A stretch of 64,000 bases of DNA from Afipia sp. 1NLS2. GTDB taxonomy: Bacteria > Pseudomonadota > Alphaproteobacteria > Rhizobiales > Xanthobacteraceae. Positions 8,872-18,037 of this stretch are shown here, one piece after another. The notes under the pieces are model-generated. The model had not been told where the DNA came from and searched no databases. It was given only the letters and a program-made list of their open reading frames with translations. The DNA lies in the NCBI RefSeq assembly GCF_000178995.1, contig NZ_ADVZ01000002.1, forward strand, positions 548,491 to 612,490, read 5' to 3'. Position 1 is the stretch's first letter. Each line of letters starts with the position of its first letter. Both the position numbers and the translations under genes were made by a program.

Positions 8872-10113
8872 ATGTCCCAGTCCGGCCCCATCGTCGTCGT
8901 CTCCAACGGAACATACGCCCCGCTCTACAAGGCGCTGTCGGCCGCGAAGATCTTTCCCGCCGTGGACAGCACATGGCAGGAGGCGGAAGCCGCAATCGCG
9001 CGCGTGAAACCATGCGCAGTGATCGTCGCGGGAGCGCATGAGCCTGCCGCCATCGAAGACATCGCCCGCCGCGTCGAAACCTTAAGTCCCTACGTGCCGC
9101 TGATCGCACTCGATCCTGGAAGCATGCCTCTACCCCACAATGCGCTCCCGCTGACGGAGATCGGCGGCCGTGGCGCGCACAGGCTGGCCGCGCGCCTGAA
9201 CGCCGCGCTGCGGCTGCGCGCCATGCACGCGACCGTATTACGGCGGGCGCGCGATACCAGGCTCACCGAATTGCAGATGCCCGCCGATGATCCACTGCAG
9301 GACGCAACCGTGCTGCTCGCCGGACGCGGGGGCTCGTTTCCCGCGTTGTCCGTTGCGCTGGGTGAACGGATGGGTATCGTCGGCGCGCTCAGCATCGAAC
9401 AGGCGGCCAAGCATCTCAATGCACGCACGCTCGATGGCATCGTCATCGGCGGCGGATTCACGCAGCGCGTCGTCGAGGCATTCCTGCAAGTGCTGTCGGA
9501 GGACTCACGCCACCGCAATCTGCCGGTGATCGTCTCGGGCGTGCCGGTGTCGCTTCATCCTTATGACCTCCCCAACCTTGAATCCGGCGGCGCGGATGCT
9601 GCAGGCACAGTCGCCATCGCAGTTCCGCTGATCCGGCAAAAAGCTTTCGAGGCACGACTGGAGCGGGCTTCGCGCTCGATCGAAGCCGGCGGCCTGCTCG
9701 ATCCGCGTACCGGACTTCTGACCGAAGCCGCCTTCAGCCGCGATCTTTCACGCTCGATCGAGGACGCTCACGCACAGGGCGCAGGCCTGTCGGTCGCAAG
9801 CTTTAGCCTCTCCACTCATAACGATCGTTCGCGCTTCGACGCCGCCCGCATCATCGGCCAACTGATGCGGCGGATGGACTTCGGAACATTGCAGAGCGAC
9901 GGAACCATCGTTGTCGCGTTCGCCGGAACGAGCATTGTCGATGCACGTTCCATCGCACGGCGCCTAGCCAGCGTTCTCAAGCAGACTGTCGTCGGACCGA
10001 AACCGAACGGCAAGCTCACATCCGATGTCGCAGTCACTTCGCTTCTGCCGAATGATTCCGAGGCATTGTTGCTTGCGCGCCTGCGTCTGGCCGACGCACA
10101 GGCCGCATCATAA
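8872..10113 (+). CDS. Receiver-like protein with degenerate GGDEF domain
   Basis: The 413-residue protein has two receiver-like alpha/beta segments (about 1-115 and 140-255). A C-terminal region begins at LLDPRTGLLTEAAFSRDL, the usual entry of a GGDEF domain. The GG(D/E)EF signature itself is missing: the equivalent stretch reads GTLQSDGTIVVAF. It is therefore unlikely to make cyclic di-GMP and may be a scaffold or sensor. No partner kinase lies nearby. The ATG follows a short spacer after the synthetase-like gene. Confidence 0.6.
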   Translation: MSQSGPIVVVSNGTYAPLYKALSAAKIFPAVDSTWQEAEAAIARVKPCAVIVAGAHEPAAIEDIARRVETLSPYVPLIALDPGSMPLPHNALPLTEIGGRGAHRLAARLNAALRLRAMHATVLRRARDTRLTELQMPADDPLQDATVLLAGRGGSFPALSVALGERMGIVGALSIEQAAKHLNARTLDGIVIGGGFTQRVVEAFLQVLSEDSRHRNLPVIVSGVPVSLHPYDLPNLESGGADAAGTVAIAVPLIRQKAFEARLERASRSIEAGGLLDPRTGLLTEAAFSRDLSRSIEDAHAQGAGLSVASFSLSTHNDRSRFDAARIIGQLMRRMDFGTLQSDGTIVVAFAGTSIVDARSIARRLASVLKQTVVGPKPNGKLTSDVAVTSLLPNDSEALLLARLRLADAQAAS

Positions 10114-10189
10114 CGGCACTGATTTGGGCGCGGAACGAACACAACTCCTCTGCATTGGGCTCTCGTCAATCCAATTGAGGAGGTTGTCT

Positions 10190-10630
10190 ATGAAGAAAAC
10201 TGTATTGCTCGGTCTCACCGCCGCATTGATCGCCGCACCGGCTTTCGCCCAGTCGACGATGAGTCCATCGACGTCTTCGTCCGCACCCGCCGCGACGACC
10301 GGCAGCGCGCCATCCTCGGCGCCAACCTTCGCGCGCGTTTCCAGCGACGAGATGTTTACTTCCAAGCTGAAGGGCCTGAACGTCTACAACCAGAACAATG
10401 AATCGATCGGCGAGATTTCCGATATCGCCATCACCAAGGACAATCAGGTGCAGGCGCTGATCCTGTCGGTCGGCGGCTTTCTCGGCATGGGCGAGCACTA
10501 TGTCGCCGTCGCGCCGTCGTCGGTGCATGTGGCGTATGACCAGGCGAGCAAGAAGTGGAAGGCCACGATGAACACCACGAAGGAAGCGCTCAAGGCCGCG
10601 CCCGAGTTCAAATACCCGACCACGGGCTAA
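10190..10630 (+). CDS. Exported PRC-barrel domain protein
   Basis: The 146-residue protein has a signal peptide (KKTVLLGLTAALIAAPAFAQ), a Ser/Thr/Ala/Pro-rich linker, and a PRC-barrel-like domain with SKLKGLNVYNQNNESIGEI and LSVGGFLGMGEHYVAV. The family is common and often multicopy in Bradyrhizobium relatives; the role is unknown and probably periplasmic. A strong GAGGAGG ribosome-binding site at 10177-10183 fixes the start and excludes the longer frame. Confidence 0.8.
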   Translation: MKKTVLLGLTAALIAAPAFAQSTMSPSTSSSAPAATTGSAPSSAPTFARVSSDEMFTSKLKGLNVYNQNNESIGEISDIAITKDNQVQALILSVGGFLGMGEHYVAVAPSSVHVAYDQASKKWKATMNTTKEALKAAPEFKYPTTG

Positions 10631-10684
10631 ACCAGTTCATCACATCGGGGCGGCTGTCGCGAGGCAGTCGCCTCTTCTTGAATT

Positions 10685-13600
10685 TTACGCCGCTTTTCGG
10701 CCTTCCGCGAGATTGGCCAGCTGGCGAAGGATGTCGGTGACGCCTTCCATGCGGTCATCCGGTGTCGCCCATTCCTGCAGAAACACCACCTTCATGTCGG
10801 GCCGTACCTTCGCGGCCTGTCCATACTGCCGGATGAAATAAACCAGCTTTTCTGGTTCCGCGAAGCTGTTGTCGCGGAAGCTGATCGATGCGCCCTTCGG
10901 ACCCGCATCGAGCTTCTCGATATTGGCACGGCGGCAGTAGTTCTTGATCGAAGCGAGCTTGAACAGGAAACGCACCTCGTCCGGCAGCGGACCGAACCGG
11001 TCGCGCATTTCCGCGCCGAAATCGGCGATCTCGTCGTCGGTCTCGAGATCGGCCAGACGCCGGTAGAGCGACAGCCGCACGGCGAGGTCCGCAACATAGT
11101 CTTCCGGAATGAGCACCGGCATGCCGAGCGTGATCTGCGGCGACCAGCGGTCTTCGACGGGCGCGGAGATGCCGGCCTTGAGGTTGAGAATTTCCTCCTC
11201 CAGCATCTGCTGATAAAGCTCGAAACCAACTTCCTTGATGTGACCGGACTGCTCCTCACCAAGCAGATTGCCCGAGCCGCGAATGTCGAGATCGTGCGAA
11301 GCCAACTGGAATCCTGCGCCGAGATTTTCCAGCGACTGCAAAACCTTCAGCCGTCGTTCCGCTTGCGCGGTGATCTGACGTTGCGCGGGCAGCGTGAACA
11401 GCGCGTAGGCGCGCAGCTTCGAACGCCCGACCCGGCCACGCAACTGATAGAGCTGCGCAAGACCAAACATGTCGGCGCGATGGACAATGAGCGTATTGGC
11501 GTTCGGAATGTCGAGGCCGGATTCGACAATTGTCGTCGAAAGCAGGATATCGAACTTACCATCATAAAAGGCCGACATGATGTCCTCGATCACGCTCGGC
11601 GGCATCTGGCCGTGTGCGACCGCGACCTTCATCTCCGGCACGTTCTTGTCGAGGAAGTCCTTGGCCTCCGCGAGATCGTCGATGCGCGGGCAGACATAGA
11701 ACGCCTGTCCGCCGCGATAACGCTCGCGCAGTAGCGCCTCGCGGATCATCAGGGGATCGAAGGGCGCCACGAAGGTGCGTACTGCGAGACGATCCACCGG
11801 CGGCGAGGCGATAATCGACAGATCACGAACGCCAGTCAGTGCCAGTTGCAACGTACGCGGAATCGGCGTTGCCGACAGCGTCAGCACGTGCACCTCGGCG
11901 CGCAACTGCTTCAGCCGCTCCTTGTGCGAGACGCCGAAATGCTGCTCCTCGTCCACGATAATGAGGCCGAGGTTCTTGAACTTGATGGTCTTGCCGAGCA
12001 GCGCGTGAGTGCCGACGACGATATCGACGCTACCGTCCGCCATGCCTTTCTTGGTCTCGCGCAACTCCTTGGCGCTGACGAGACGCGAGGCCTGCGCCAC
12101 CTTGACCGGGAAACCACGAAACCGTTCGGTGAAATTCTTCGCATGCTGGCGCGCAAGCAGCGTGGTCGGCACCACCACCGCGACCTGCCGCCCTTCCAGG
12201 GCCACGGCGAATGCCGCGCGCAACGCCACCTCGGTCTTGCCGAAACCGACATCGCCGCAGACAAGGCGATCCATCGGCTTGCCCGCGTTAAGATCGTCGA
12301 GCGATGCATTGATCGCGCCGAGCTGGTCTTCCGTCTCATCATGCGGAAAGCGCGCGCAGAATTCGTCGTACAGCCCCTGATGCACCGGGAATTTCGGCGC
12401 CTCGTGCAACTGCCGCTCGGCCGCAACCTTGATGAGGTCGCCAGCGATCTCGCGGATGCGGTTCTTCAGCTTGGCCTTGCGGGCCTGCCATCCGCCGCCG
12501 CCAAGCCGGTCCAACTCAACGCCGCCCTGCTCGGAGCCGTAGCGAGACAATAGTTCAATGTTCTCGACCGGCAGATAGAGCTTGGCGTTGTTGGCGTAGT
12601 GCAACTCTAAACAGTCGTGCGGCGCGCCGGAGACTTCCAGCGTCTGCAACCCGATATAGCGACCGATGCCGTGCTCGACATGAACGACGAGATCGCCAGT
12701 CGCGAGCGACGTCACCTCGGAAATGAAGTTCTCGACCTTGCGGCTCGACTTGCGTGCGCGCACGAGGCGGTCGCCGAGAATGTCCTGCTCGGTAATAACC
12801 GCGATGCTTTCGGTCTCGAAACCGGAATCGAGGCCGACCACCGCGAGCATGGTCTCGTTGCGCGGCGTCGCCTGCACCATGCGCCAGGTGTTGACGTTGG
12901 TGAGTGCGACCAGCTTGTGGTCCTTGAGCATGCTCGCCATGCGCTCACGCGAGCCTTCACTCCACAGCGCGACGACGACCTTCTTGCGTTCGGCATGCAG
13001 GCTGTTGACGTGGGCGACCACGGACTCGAACACGTTGACGGTCGCATCCGCGCGCTCCGGCGCGAAATCCCGCCCCTGCCGCGCGCCGATGTCGATGACG
13101 GCCTCACCTTCCGGCATCGCGAACGGCGTCATGCGCGCCAGCGCCTGTGCGGACAGCTTCTCGTTCCACTCGCTTTCGGCCAGATAAAGTTTGTCGGGCG
13201 GCAGCGGCTTGTAGATCGCGCCGCCGCCGGGGTGCTCCATCGCCTCGCGCCGCGCCTCGTAATAATCGCCGATCTGCTTGTAGCGCTCGCGCACCGCATC
13301 CTCGGCCTGCGGCTCGACCGCGAACGGCGTGCCGTCGAGATAGTCAAACAGCGTGTCCATTTTCTCGACGAACAGCGGCTGCCAGTGCTCCATGCCGGGA
13401 TGGCGGCGGCCTTCGCTCACCGCTTCATAGAGTTGGTCGTCACGGTCGGGCGCGCCGAACTGCGCGACATAGCCCATGCGGAAGCGGCGGATGGTTTCCG
13501 TTGTCAACTGGAATTCCGATACCGGCACAAGATCGAGCGCGCGCATGTCGAGCAACGTGCGCTGTGTCTCCGCATCGAACGTGCGGATCGATTCCAGCGT

Positions 13601-14203
13601 GTCGCCGAAGAAGTCGAATCGCACCGGCTGGTCGAGGCCTGCCGGAAAGAGATCAAGGATGCCCCCGCGCACGGCATATTCGCCGGGCTCGCGCACCGTC
13701 GAGGTGCGGCTGTATCCGTTATGTTCGAGCCAGGCCGTAATCGAATCCATCGGTACGCGATGGCCCGGCGCGACCGAGAGCGCCTGCGCCGCCATGGCGT
13801 CGCGCGCGGGCACGCGCTGCACGACGGCGTTGACGCTGGTGAGTACGACGAGCGGTTTGTCGCCGCCACCCGCGAGACGCGACAGCCGCGCCAGCGTGGT
13901 CAGGCGCTGCGCCAGAATGCCGCCGTGCGGCGAGACGCGATCATATGGCTGGCAATCCCAGCCGGGAAACTGCATCACATCGACATCGGGTGCGAAGAAT
14001 TCGAGCGCGCGGGCCAGTTGTGCCATCCGCGCACCATCGCGGCACAGCACCGCGAGGCTGACGGCCGGCGCGTCCTTGCGCGCGGCCACAGCCCGCGCGA
14101 GGTCGGAGACGATCAGTCCTTCCGCGCCCTCGGCGGTATTGGCAAGAGTCAAAGCACGGCCGGGCGCAAGCAGCGCGGCCGGCGAGCGGGCGGGCGACTT
14201 CAT
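10685..14203 (-). CDS. mfd: Transcription-repair coupling factor
   Basis: The 1172-residue protein is a full-length Mfd. It has a UvrB-like N-terminal region with YDRVSPHGGILAQRL, an RNA-polymerase-interacting segment containing VVHVEHGIGRYIG, and a RecG-type translocase with Walker A GDVGFGKTEVALRAAF, DEEQHFG and LSATPIPRTLQL. A C-terminal TRCF domain follows. It removes stalled RNA polymerase and recruits UvrA. The start overlaps the sdhE stop as ATGA, so the two are translationally coupled. Confidence 0.97.
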   Translation of the reverse strand: MKSPARSPAALLAPGRALTLANTAEGAEGLIVSDLARAVAARKDAPAVSLAVLCRDGARMAQLARALEFFAPDVDVMQFPGWDCQPYDRVSPHGGILAQRLTTLARLSRLAGGGDKPLVVLTSVNAVVQRVPARDAMAAQALSVAPGHRVPMDSITAWLEHNGYSRTSTVREPGEYAVRGGILDLFPAGLDQPVRFDFFGDTLESIRTFDAETQRTLLDMRALDLVPVSEFQLTTETIRRFRMGYVAQFGAPDRDDQLYEAVSEGRRHPGMEHWQPLFVEKMDTLFDYLDGTPFAVEPQAEDAVRERYKQIGDYYEARREAMEHPGGGAIYKPLPPDKLYLAESEWNEKLSAQALARMTPFAMPEGEAVIDIGARQGRDFAPERADATVNVFESVVAHVNSLHAERKKVVVALWSEGSRERMASMLKDHKLVALTNVNTWRMVQATPRNETMLAVVGLDSGFETESIAVITEQDILGDRLVRARKSSRKVENFISEVTSLATGDLVVHVEHGIGRYIGLQTLEVSGAPHDCLELHYANNAKLYLPVENIELLSRYGSEQGGVELDRLGGGGWQARKAKLKNRIREIAGDLIKVAAERQLHEAPKFPVHQGLYDEFCARFPHDETEDQLGAINASLDDLNAGKPMDRLVCGDVGFGKTEVALRAAFAVALEGRQVAVVVPTTLLARQHAKNFTERFRGFPVKVAQASRLVSAKELRETKKGMADGSVDIVVGTHALLGKTIKFKNLGLIIVDEEQHFGVSHKERLKQLRAEVHVLTLSATPIPRTLQLALTGVRDLSIIASPPVDRLAVRTFVAPFDPLMIREALLRERYRGGQAFYVCPRIDDLAEAKDFLDKNVPEMKVAVAHGQMPPSVIEDIMSAFYDGKFDILLSTTIVESGLDIPNANTLIVHRADMFGLAQLYQLRGRVGRSKLRAYALFTLPAQRQITAQAERRLKVLQSLENLGAGFQLASHDLDIRGSGNLLGEEQSGHIKEVGFELYQQMLEEEILNLKAGISAPVEDRWSPQITLGMPVLIPEDYVADLAVRLSLYRRLADLETDDEIADFGAEMRDRFGPLPDEVRFLFKLASIKNYCRRANIEKLDAGPKGASISFRDNSFAEPEKLVYFIRQYGQAAKVRPDMKVVFLQEWATPDDRMEGVTDILRQLANLAEGRKAA

Positions 14204-14490
14204 GCGGACGATCCAGCGTCAGTGAAGGCCTTGATGCGCCGGAAAATCCCCTCGGCATAGGCAGGCTCGAGCGGCGTCTTGTCGTTGAAGGCGTTGTAGA
14301 GGTCGGGATCTGGCAGATCGATCAGCCGCTCGAAATCGGCGACCTCCTCTTCGCTAAGATCGGCAATATGCGCGTCCGCAAAACGCCCAAAGATGTAATC
14401 CATCTCCTTGGTACCCCGGTGCCAGCAGCGGAACAGGAGCCGCTTGCGCCGATCGTCGAGGCCATCGCTGGAACGGGTGGAAGCGGACAT
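14200..14490 (-). CDS. sdhE: FAD assembly factor SdhE
   Basis: The 96-residue protein carries the family motif RGTKEMD near residues 25-31, followed by FERLIDLPDPDLYNAF. SdhE helps attach FAD covalently to the succinate dehydrogenase flavoprotein. The start is the ATG at 14490; a much longer open frame upstream is an accidental extension on the antisense of recG. It overlaps mfd by four bases. The pairing of sdhE with mfd and recG is common in the group. Confidence 0.9.
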   Translation of the reverse strand: MSASTRSSDGLDDRRKRLLFRCWHRGTKEMDYIFGRFADAHIADLSEEEVADFERLIDLPDPDLYNAFNDKTPLEPAYAEGIFRRIKAFTDAGSSA

Positions 14491-14627
14491 TTTCTGCCTT
14501 TCGTGAACGCCAAAAGCCCGGACGTGCCGGGCGAGGTTGATATAGCGATTGGATTGGGCGCTGTCAGTAACTTCGCAGGGGTTGCTGTCATACCTGAACG
14601 TCATGGCATCACGCCAAAAAGACGTGG

Positions 14628-14650
14628 ATGCCCGGCATAAAGCCGGGCAT
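14628..14650. repeat. REP-like palindrome, copy 1
   Basis: The arms atgcccggc and gccgggcat flank a five-base loop. The same palindrome, with a different loop, recurs at 57274-57298. Both lie in intergenic gaps, which fits the short palindromic repeats scattered through genomes of this family. Confidence 0.6.
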
Positions 14651-14682
14651 GACGGATCAAACAGCCATAGATTCGTGCCGTC

Positions 14683-16791
14683 ATGCGCCCCAACGTTCTC
14701 AATCCTCTGTTCGCACCGGTGACGAGCCTTGCCGGCGTCGGGCCGAAGCAGGATAAACTGTTCCGTTATCTGCTCGACCGCAGCGAGACGCCCCGCATCG
14801 TCGATCTGCTGCTGCATCTGCCGTCCAATGTGATCGACCGCCGCGCCCAGCCGGACATCCGCGACGCCGTGCCGGGCACGGTGGTGACACTGAAAGTGAC
14901 GATAGACCGGCATCGTGCGCCGCCGCCCGGCCGTTCCCGTGCCCCCTACACGGTGTTCGCCAGCGACGACACCGGCACCGTGATGCTGACCTACTTCCGT
15001 CCGCAGGGCGGCTATCTCGACAAGCTCTTGCCGATTGGCGAGGTGCGTTATGTCTCTGGCACCGTCCAGATGTTCGACGGCACCCTGCAGATGGTGCACC
15101 CCGACCGCGTGGTTGATGAGGAAGGCTTTGCCAAACTTTCCGGCATCGATCCGGTCTATCCGCTGACCGAAGGGCTCGCGATCGGCTCGGTGCGGCGCGC
15201 GGTGGCGCAGGCGCTGACCAAGCTGCCGCAACTGCCGGAATGGATCAGCCCCGAGGTGGTGCGGCGCTGTTCCTTCCCCGATTTTTCCGCAGCACTTCAT
15301 CGCATCCACCAGCCGGAGGAAATTACCGACATCCTGCCGGACGGTCCGTTCTGGTCGCGGCTGGCATTCGATGAACTGCTCGCCAACCAGCTCGCGCTGG
15401 CTCTGGTGCGCGCGCAGTTGCGCCGTGCCGCAGGCACACGCCATGCCGGTGACGGGCACTTGCGCGCGAAAATCATCGATGCGCTGCCCTTCGCGCTCAC
15501 GCCATCTCAGCAGGACGCCGCGCGCGCCATCGCTGAGGATCTCGGCAAGCCGCTCCGCATGTTGCGGCTACTCCAAGGCGATGTCGGTTCGGGCAAGACG
15601 GTGGTGGCGCTACTTGCCGCTGCCGCCGTCGTGGAAGAAGGCCGCCAGTCGGCGCTGATGGCACCCACCGAAATCCTCGCGCGCCAGCATATCGCGACCA
15701 TCGCGCCGCTCGCCGAGCGCGCGGGCCTGCGCGTCGCCATTCTCACCGGCCGCGACAAGGGCAAGGAACGCCGCGACATTCTCGAGCGGCTGGCGAACGG
15801 CGAAATCGATCTTCTGGTCGGCACCCATGCGCTGATTCAGGACGAGGTGATCTTCAAGTCGCTGGCGCTCGCCATCGTCGACGAACAACACCGCTTCGGG
15901 GTGCGCGAACGGCTGCTGCTCACCGGCAAGGGTGAAGCGGTCGACATGCTGGTGCTGAGCGCGACACCAATCCCGCGCACGCTGGTGATGACCTATTTCG
16001 GCGACATGGACATCTCCGAATTGCGCGAAAAACCGGCCGGGCGCCAGCCGATCGACACCCGTGTGGTGCCCAACAGCCGCCTCGGCGAGATCATCGACGC
16101 GCTCGGGCGCGCGCTCGATGCAGGCAAGCGCATCTACTGGATCTGTCCGCTGGTTGAGGAATCCGACGCCGAGACCGCCCTTCCCCTTGTCGATGCCACC
16201 CAACGGTTCGAGAGCCTGCAGAAGAAATTCGGCGGCGTGGTTGGGCTGGTCCACGGCCAGATGAAGCCGAAGGACAAGGATGCCGCGATGGCGCGCTTCG
16301 CATCCGGCGAAACGCAACTGCTTGTCGCCACCACAGTGGTGGAAGTCGGTGTCGACGTGCCCGAGGCCACCATCATGGTGATCGAGAACGCCGAGCGCTT
16401 CGGCCTGTCGCAACTGCACCAGTTGCGCGGGCGCATCGGGCGCGGCCATGAAGCCTCGACCTGTATCCTGCTCTATCACGAGCCTGCGGGAGAAATCGCC
16501 ACCGCGCGGTTGCGCGTCATTCGCGAAACCACCGACGGCTTCCGCATCGCCGAGGAGGATTTACGCCTGCGCGGCGAAGGCGATGTGCTCGGCACACGCC
16601 AAAGCGGCTTGCCCGGCTTCCGCATCGCTCGGCCGGAAATTCACGGCGGCCTCGTCGCACAGGCCCGCGACGAGGCGCTGCGCATCATGCAGGATGATGC
16701 AAAGCTCGACGGCGAGCGCGGTGAAGCGCTGCGCTGCCTCCTTTATCTGTTCGAACGCGATGAGGCGATCCCGCTGATCGGCGCGGGATAG
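14683..16791 (+). CDS. recG: ATP-dependent DNA helicase RecG
   Basis: The 702-residue protein has the N-terminal wedge/OB region (VTSLAGVGPKQDKLF, TGTVMLTYFRPQG) and superfamily 2 motor motifs GDVGSGKTVVALLAAA, VDEQHRFG and LSATPIPRTLVM. The conserved RGRIGRG region follows, and the family tail is complete. It reverses stalled replication forks and branch-migrates Holliday junctions. It is divergent from sdhE-mfd, with a REP-like palindrome between them. Confidence 0.97.
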   Translation: MRPNVLNPLFAPVTSLAGVGPKQDKLFRYLLDRSETPRIVDLLLHLPSNVIDRRAQPDIRDAVPGTVVTLKVTIDRHRAPPPGRSRAPYTVFASDDTGTVMLTYFRPQGGYLDKLLPIGEVRYVSGTVQMFDGTLQMVHPDRVVDEEGFAKLSGIDPVYPLTEGLAIGSVRRAVAQALTKLPQLPEWISPEVVRRCSFPDFSAALHRIHQPEEITDILPDGPFWSRLAFDELLANQLALALVRAQLRRAAGTRHAGDGHLRAKIIDALPFALTPSQQDAARAIAEDLGKPLRMLRLLQGDVGSGKTVVALLAAAAVVEEGRQSALMAPTEILARQHIATIAPLAERAGLRVAILTGRDKGKERRDILERLANGEIDLLVGTHALIQDEVIFKSLALAIVDEQHRFGVRERLLLTGKGEAVDMLVLSATPIPRTLVMTYFGDMDISELREKPAGRQPIDTRVVPNSRLGEIIDALGRALDAGKRIYWICPLVEESDAETALPLVDATQRFESLQKKFGGVVGLVHGQMKPKDKDAAMARFASGETQLLVATTVVEVGVDVPEATIMVIENAERFGLSQLHQLRGRIGRGHEASTCILLYHEPAGEIATARLRVIRETTDGFRIAEEDLRLRGEGDVLGTRQSGLPGFRIARPEIHGGLVAQARDEALRIMQDDAKLDGERGEALRCLLYLFERDEAIPLIGAG

Positions 16792-16799
16792 TGAGTCTT

Positions 16800-17156
16800 T
16801 TAAGTCGACAGGCGCGCGAGAAAAACCCGCCCCACCGTCCAGAGCGCGCTCGGAACGGTCGGCGCGCCGATGAATGACATGGTGAGGACGCTCACCCCGA
16901 CATTCGCGATCCACCACATCTGCTGCGGTGTCCGGAACCCCAGCCCCGAACATGCAATGTTCAGAAAGAATGCCGCGTAGGCCATGACGGTCGACAACCA
17001 CAGGCTGCCATGGCCGGCAATCCGAAGTTCAGTCACAATCGTTACGGCAATGCTGACAAGGACAACCGTCCAGACAAGCTGCGGCGTGGTTGCAACTGTG
17101 CTTTGCTTCGGTTGTTCGCTGCGAGAAGTCGCCGCCTTTTTATCCTTGCGAGGCAA
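16800..17156 (-). CDS. Small four-helix membrane protein, unknown function
   Basis: The 118-residue protein has a charged N-terminal 25 residues rich in Lys, then about four hydrophobic segments (LVWTVVLVSIAVTIVT, VMAYAAFFLNIAC, WIANVGVSVLTMSFI and a last one). No known family was recognised. It follows the DUF502 gene directly, its ATG abutting that gene's stop codon, so the two form one operon. It is convergent with recG, leaving eight bases. Confidence 0.6.
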   Translation of the reverse strand: MPRKDKKAATSRSEQPKQSTVATTPQLVWTVVLVSIAVTIVTELRIAGHGSLWLSTVMAYAAFFLNIACSGLGFRTPQQMWWIANVGVSVLTMSFIGAPTVPSALWTVGRVFLARLST

Positions 17157-17927
17157 TTACTCGACCTTCGCCGGGCTGGAGACGGGCGTCGCATTCGCAA
17201 CATTCGCCGCCTTCATGACCTCGCCGAGCGCCGCGATTTTCTTCTGCGCCTCACTACCGCCCGGCTGCACCACGCCCGCTGACATGATAAGGGTAGCCGC
17301 ATCTTCGGCGCTGATGTCGATTTCGAAGATCTTGCTCTTGGGCACATAGAAGAAAAAGCCGGTAGTTGGGTTCGGCGCACATGGCAGGAACACCGCCACG
17401 TGCTCCTCCTCCCCGGGGAGCGCATTCGACATCTGCTCATTCGGCGCGTGTGAGATCAGCACCACCGACCACATGCCGGGCGAGGGAAACTCCACAAGCC
17501 CGACCTTGCGCAAGCCCGAGCCGTTGCTGGAAAAGATCGTCTCGAACACCTGCTTCAGGCCACGATAGATCGCGCGCACCACCGGCATATGACCAAGGAT
17601 GGTTTCGCCGAGCGTGACAAGCTGACGCCCAATCAGGTTTGCGGCGAAAAAGCCGAGCAACGTCAGCGCGACCACGGCGACAATCAGGCCGGAGCCGGGA
17701 ATTCCCCACGGCAGATAGGTTTCGGGGCGATAATCGACCGGCACGAAGGGGCGGACCATATTGTCCACCCAGGTAACGAACCACCACGTCAGGTAAAAGG
17801 TGATCGCGATCGGGCCGGCGACAATCAGACCGGTGAGGAAATAATTGCGCAGGCGCGCCATCAGACCGCGCGGAGCATCTGGCCCGGCCGTGAGGTCACC
17901 CGGAAGTTTCGGCGTGTTCTCTGTCAT
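17157..17927 (-). CDS. DUF502 family membrane protein
   Basis: The 256-residue protein matches DUF502. It has two membrane segments (YFLTGLIVAGPIAITFYLTW and LIVAVVALTLLGFFAANLIG), then a soluble part with VRAIYRGLKQVFETIF and GFFFYVPKSKIFEIDISAEDA. The family function is unknown. It opens a two-gene operon with the small membrane protein downstream. Confidence 0.82.
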   Translation of the reverse strand: MTENTPKLPGDLTAGPDAPRGLMARLRNYFLTGLIVAGPIAITFYLTWWFVTWVDNMVRPFVPVDYRPETYLPWGIPGSGLIVAVVALTLLGFFAANLIGRQLVTLGETILGHMPVVRAIYRGLKQVFETIFSSNGSGLRKVGLVEFPSPGMWSVVLISHAPNEQMSNALPGEEEHVAVFLPCAPNPTTGFFFYVPKSKIFEIDISAEDAATLIMSAGVVQPGGSEAQKKIAALGEVMKAANVANATPVSSPAKVE

Positions 17928-18037
17928 AACCTATCCGTATCGCTCCGACCGCGCGGCATGCAAGGGCCAGCCTGAAAAAGGCGCCGAGACCATGGTTGCA
18001 GAAGACTTAAAATCCCCGCTCCGTCTGCGTCAGTTTG

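Noticed and set aside
12617..14260. Long plus-strand open frame of 547 codons across mfd
   Set aside because: It is antisense to mfd in a GC-rich gene; its residues are the usual Arg/Ala/His-rich shadow with no domain.
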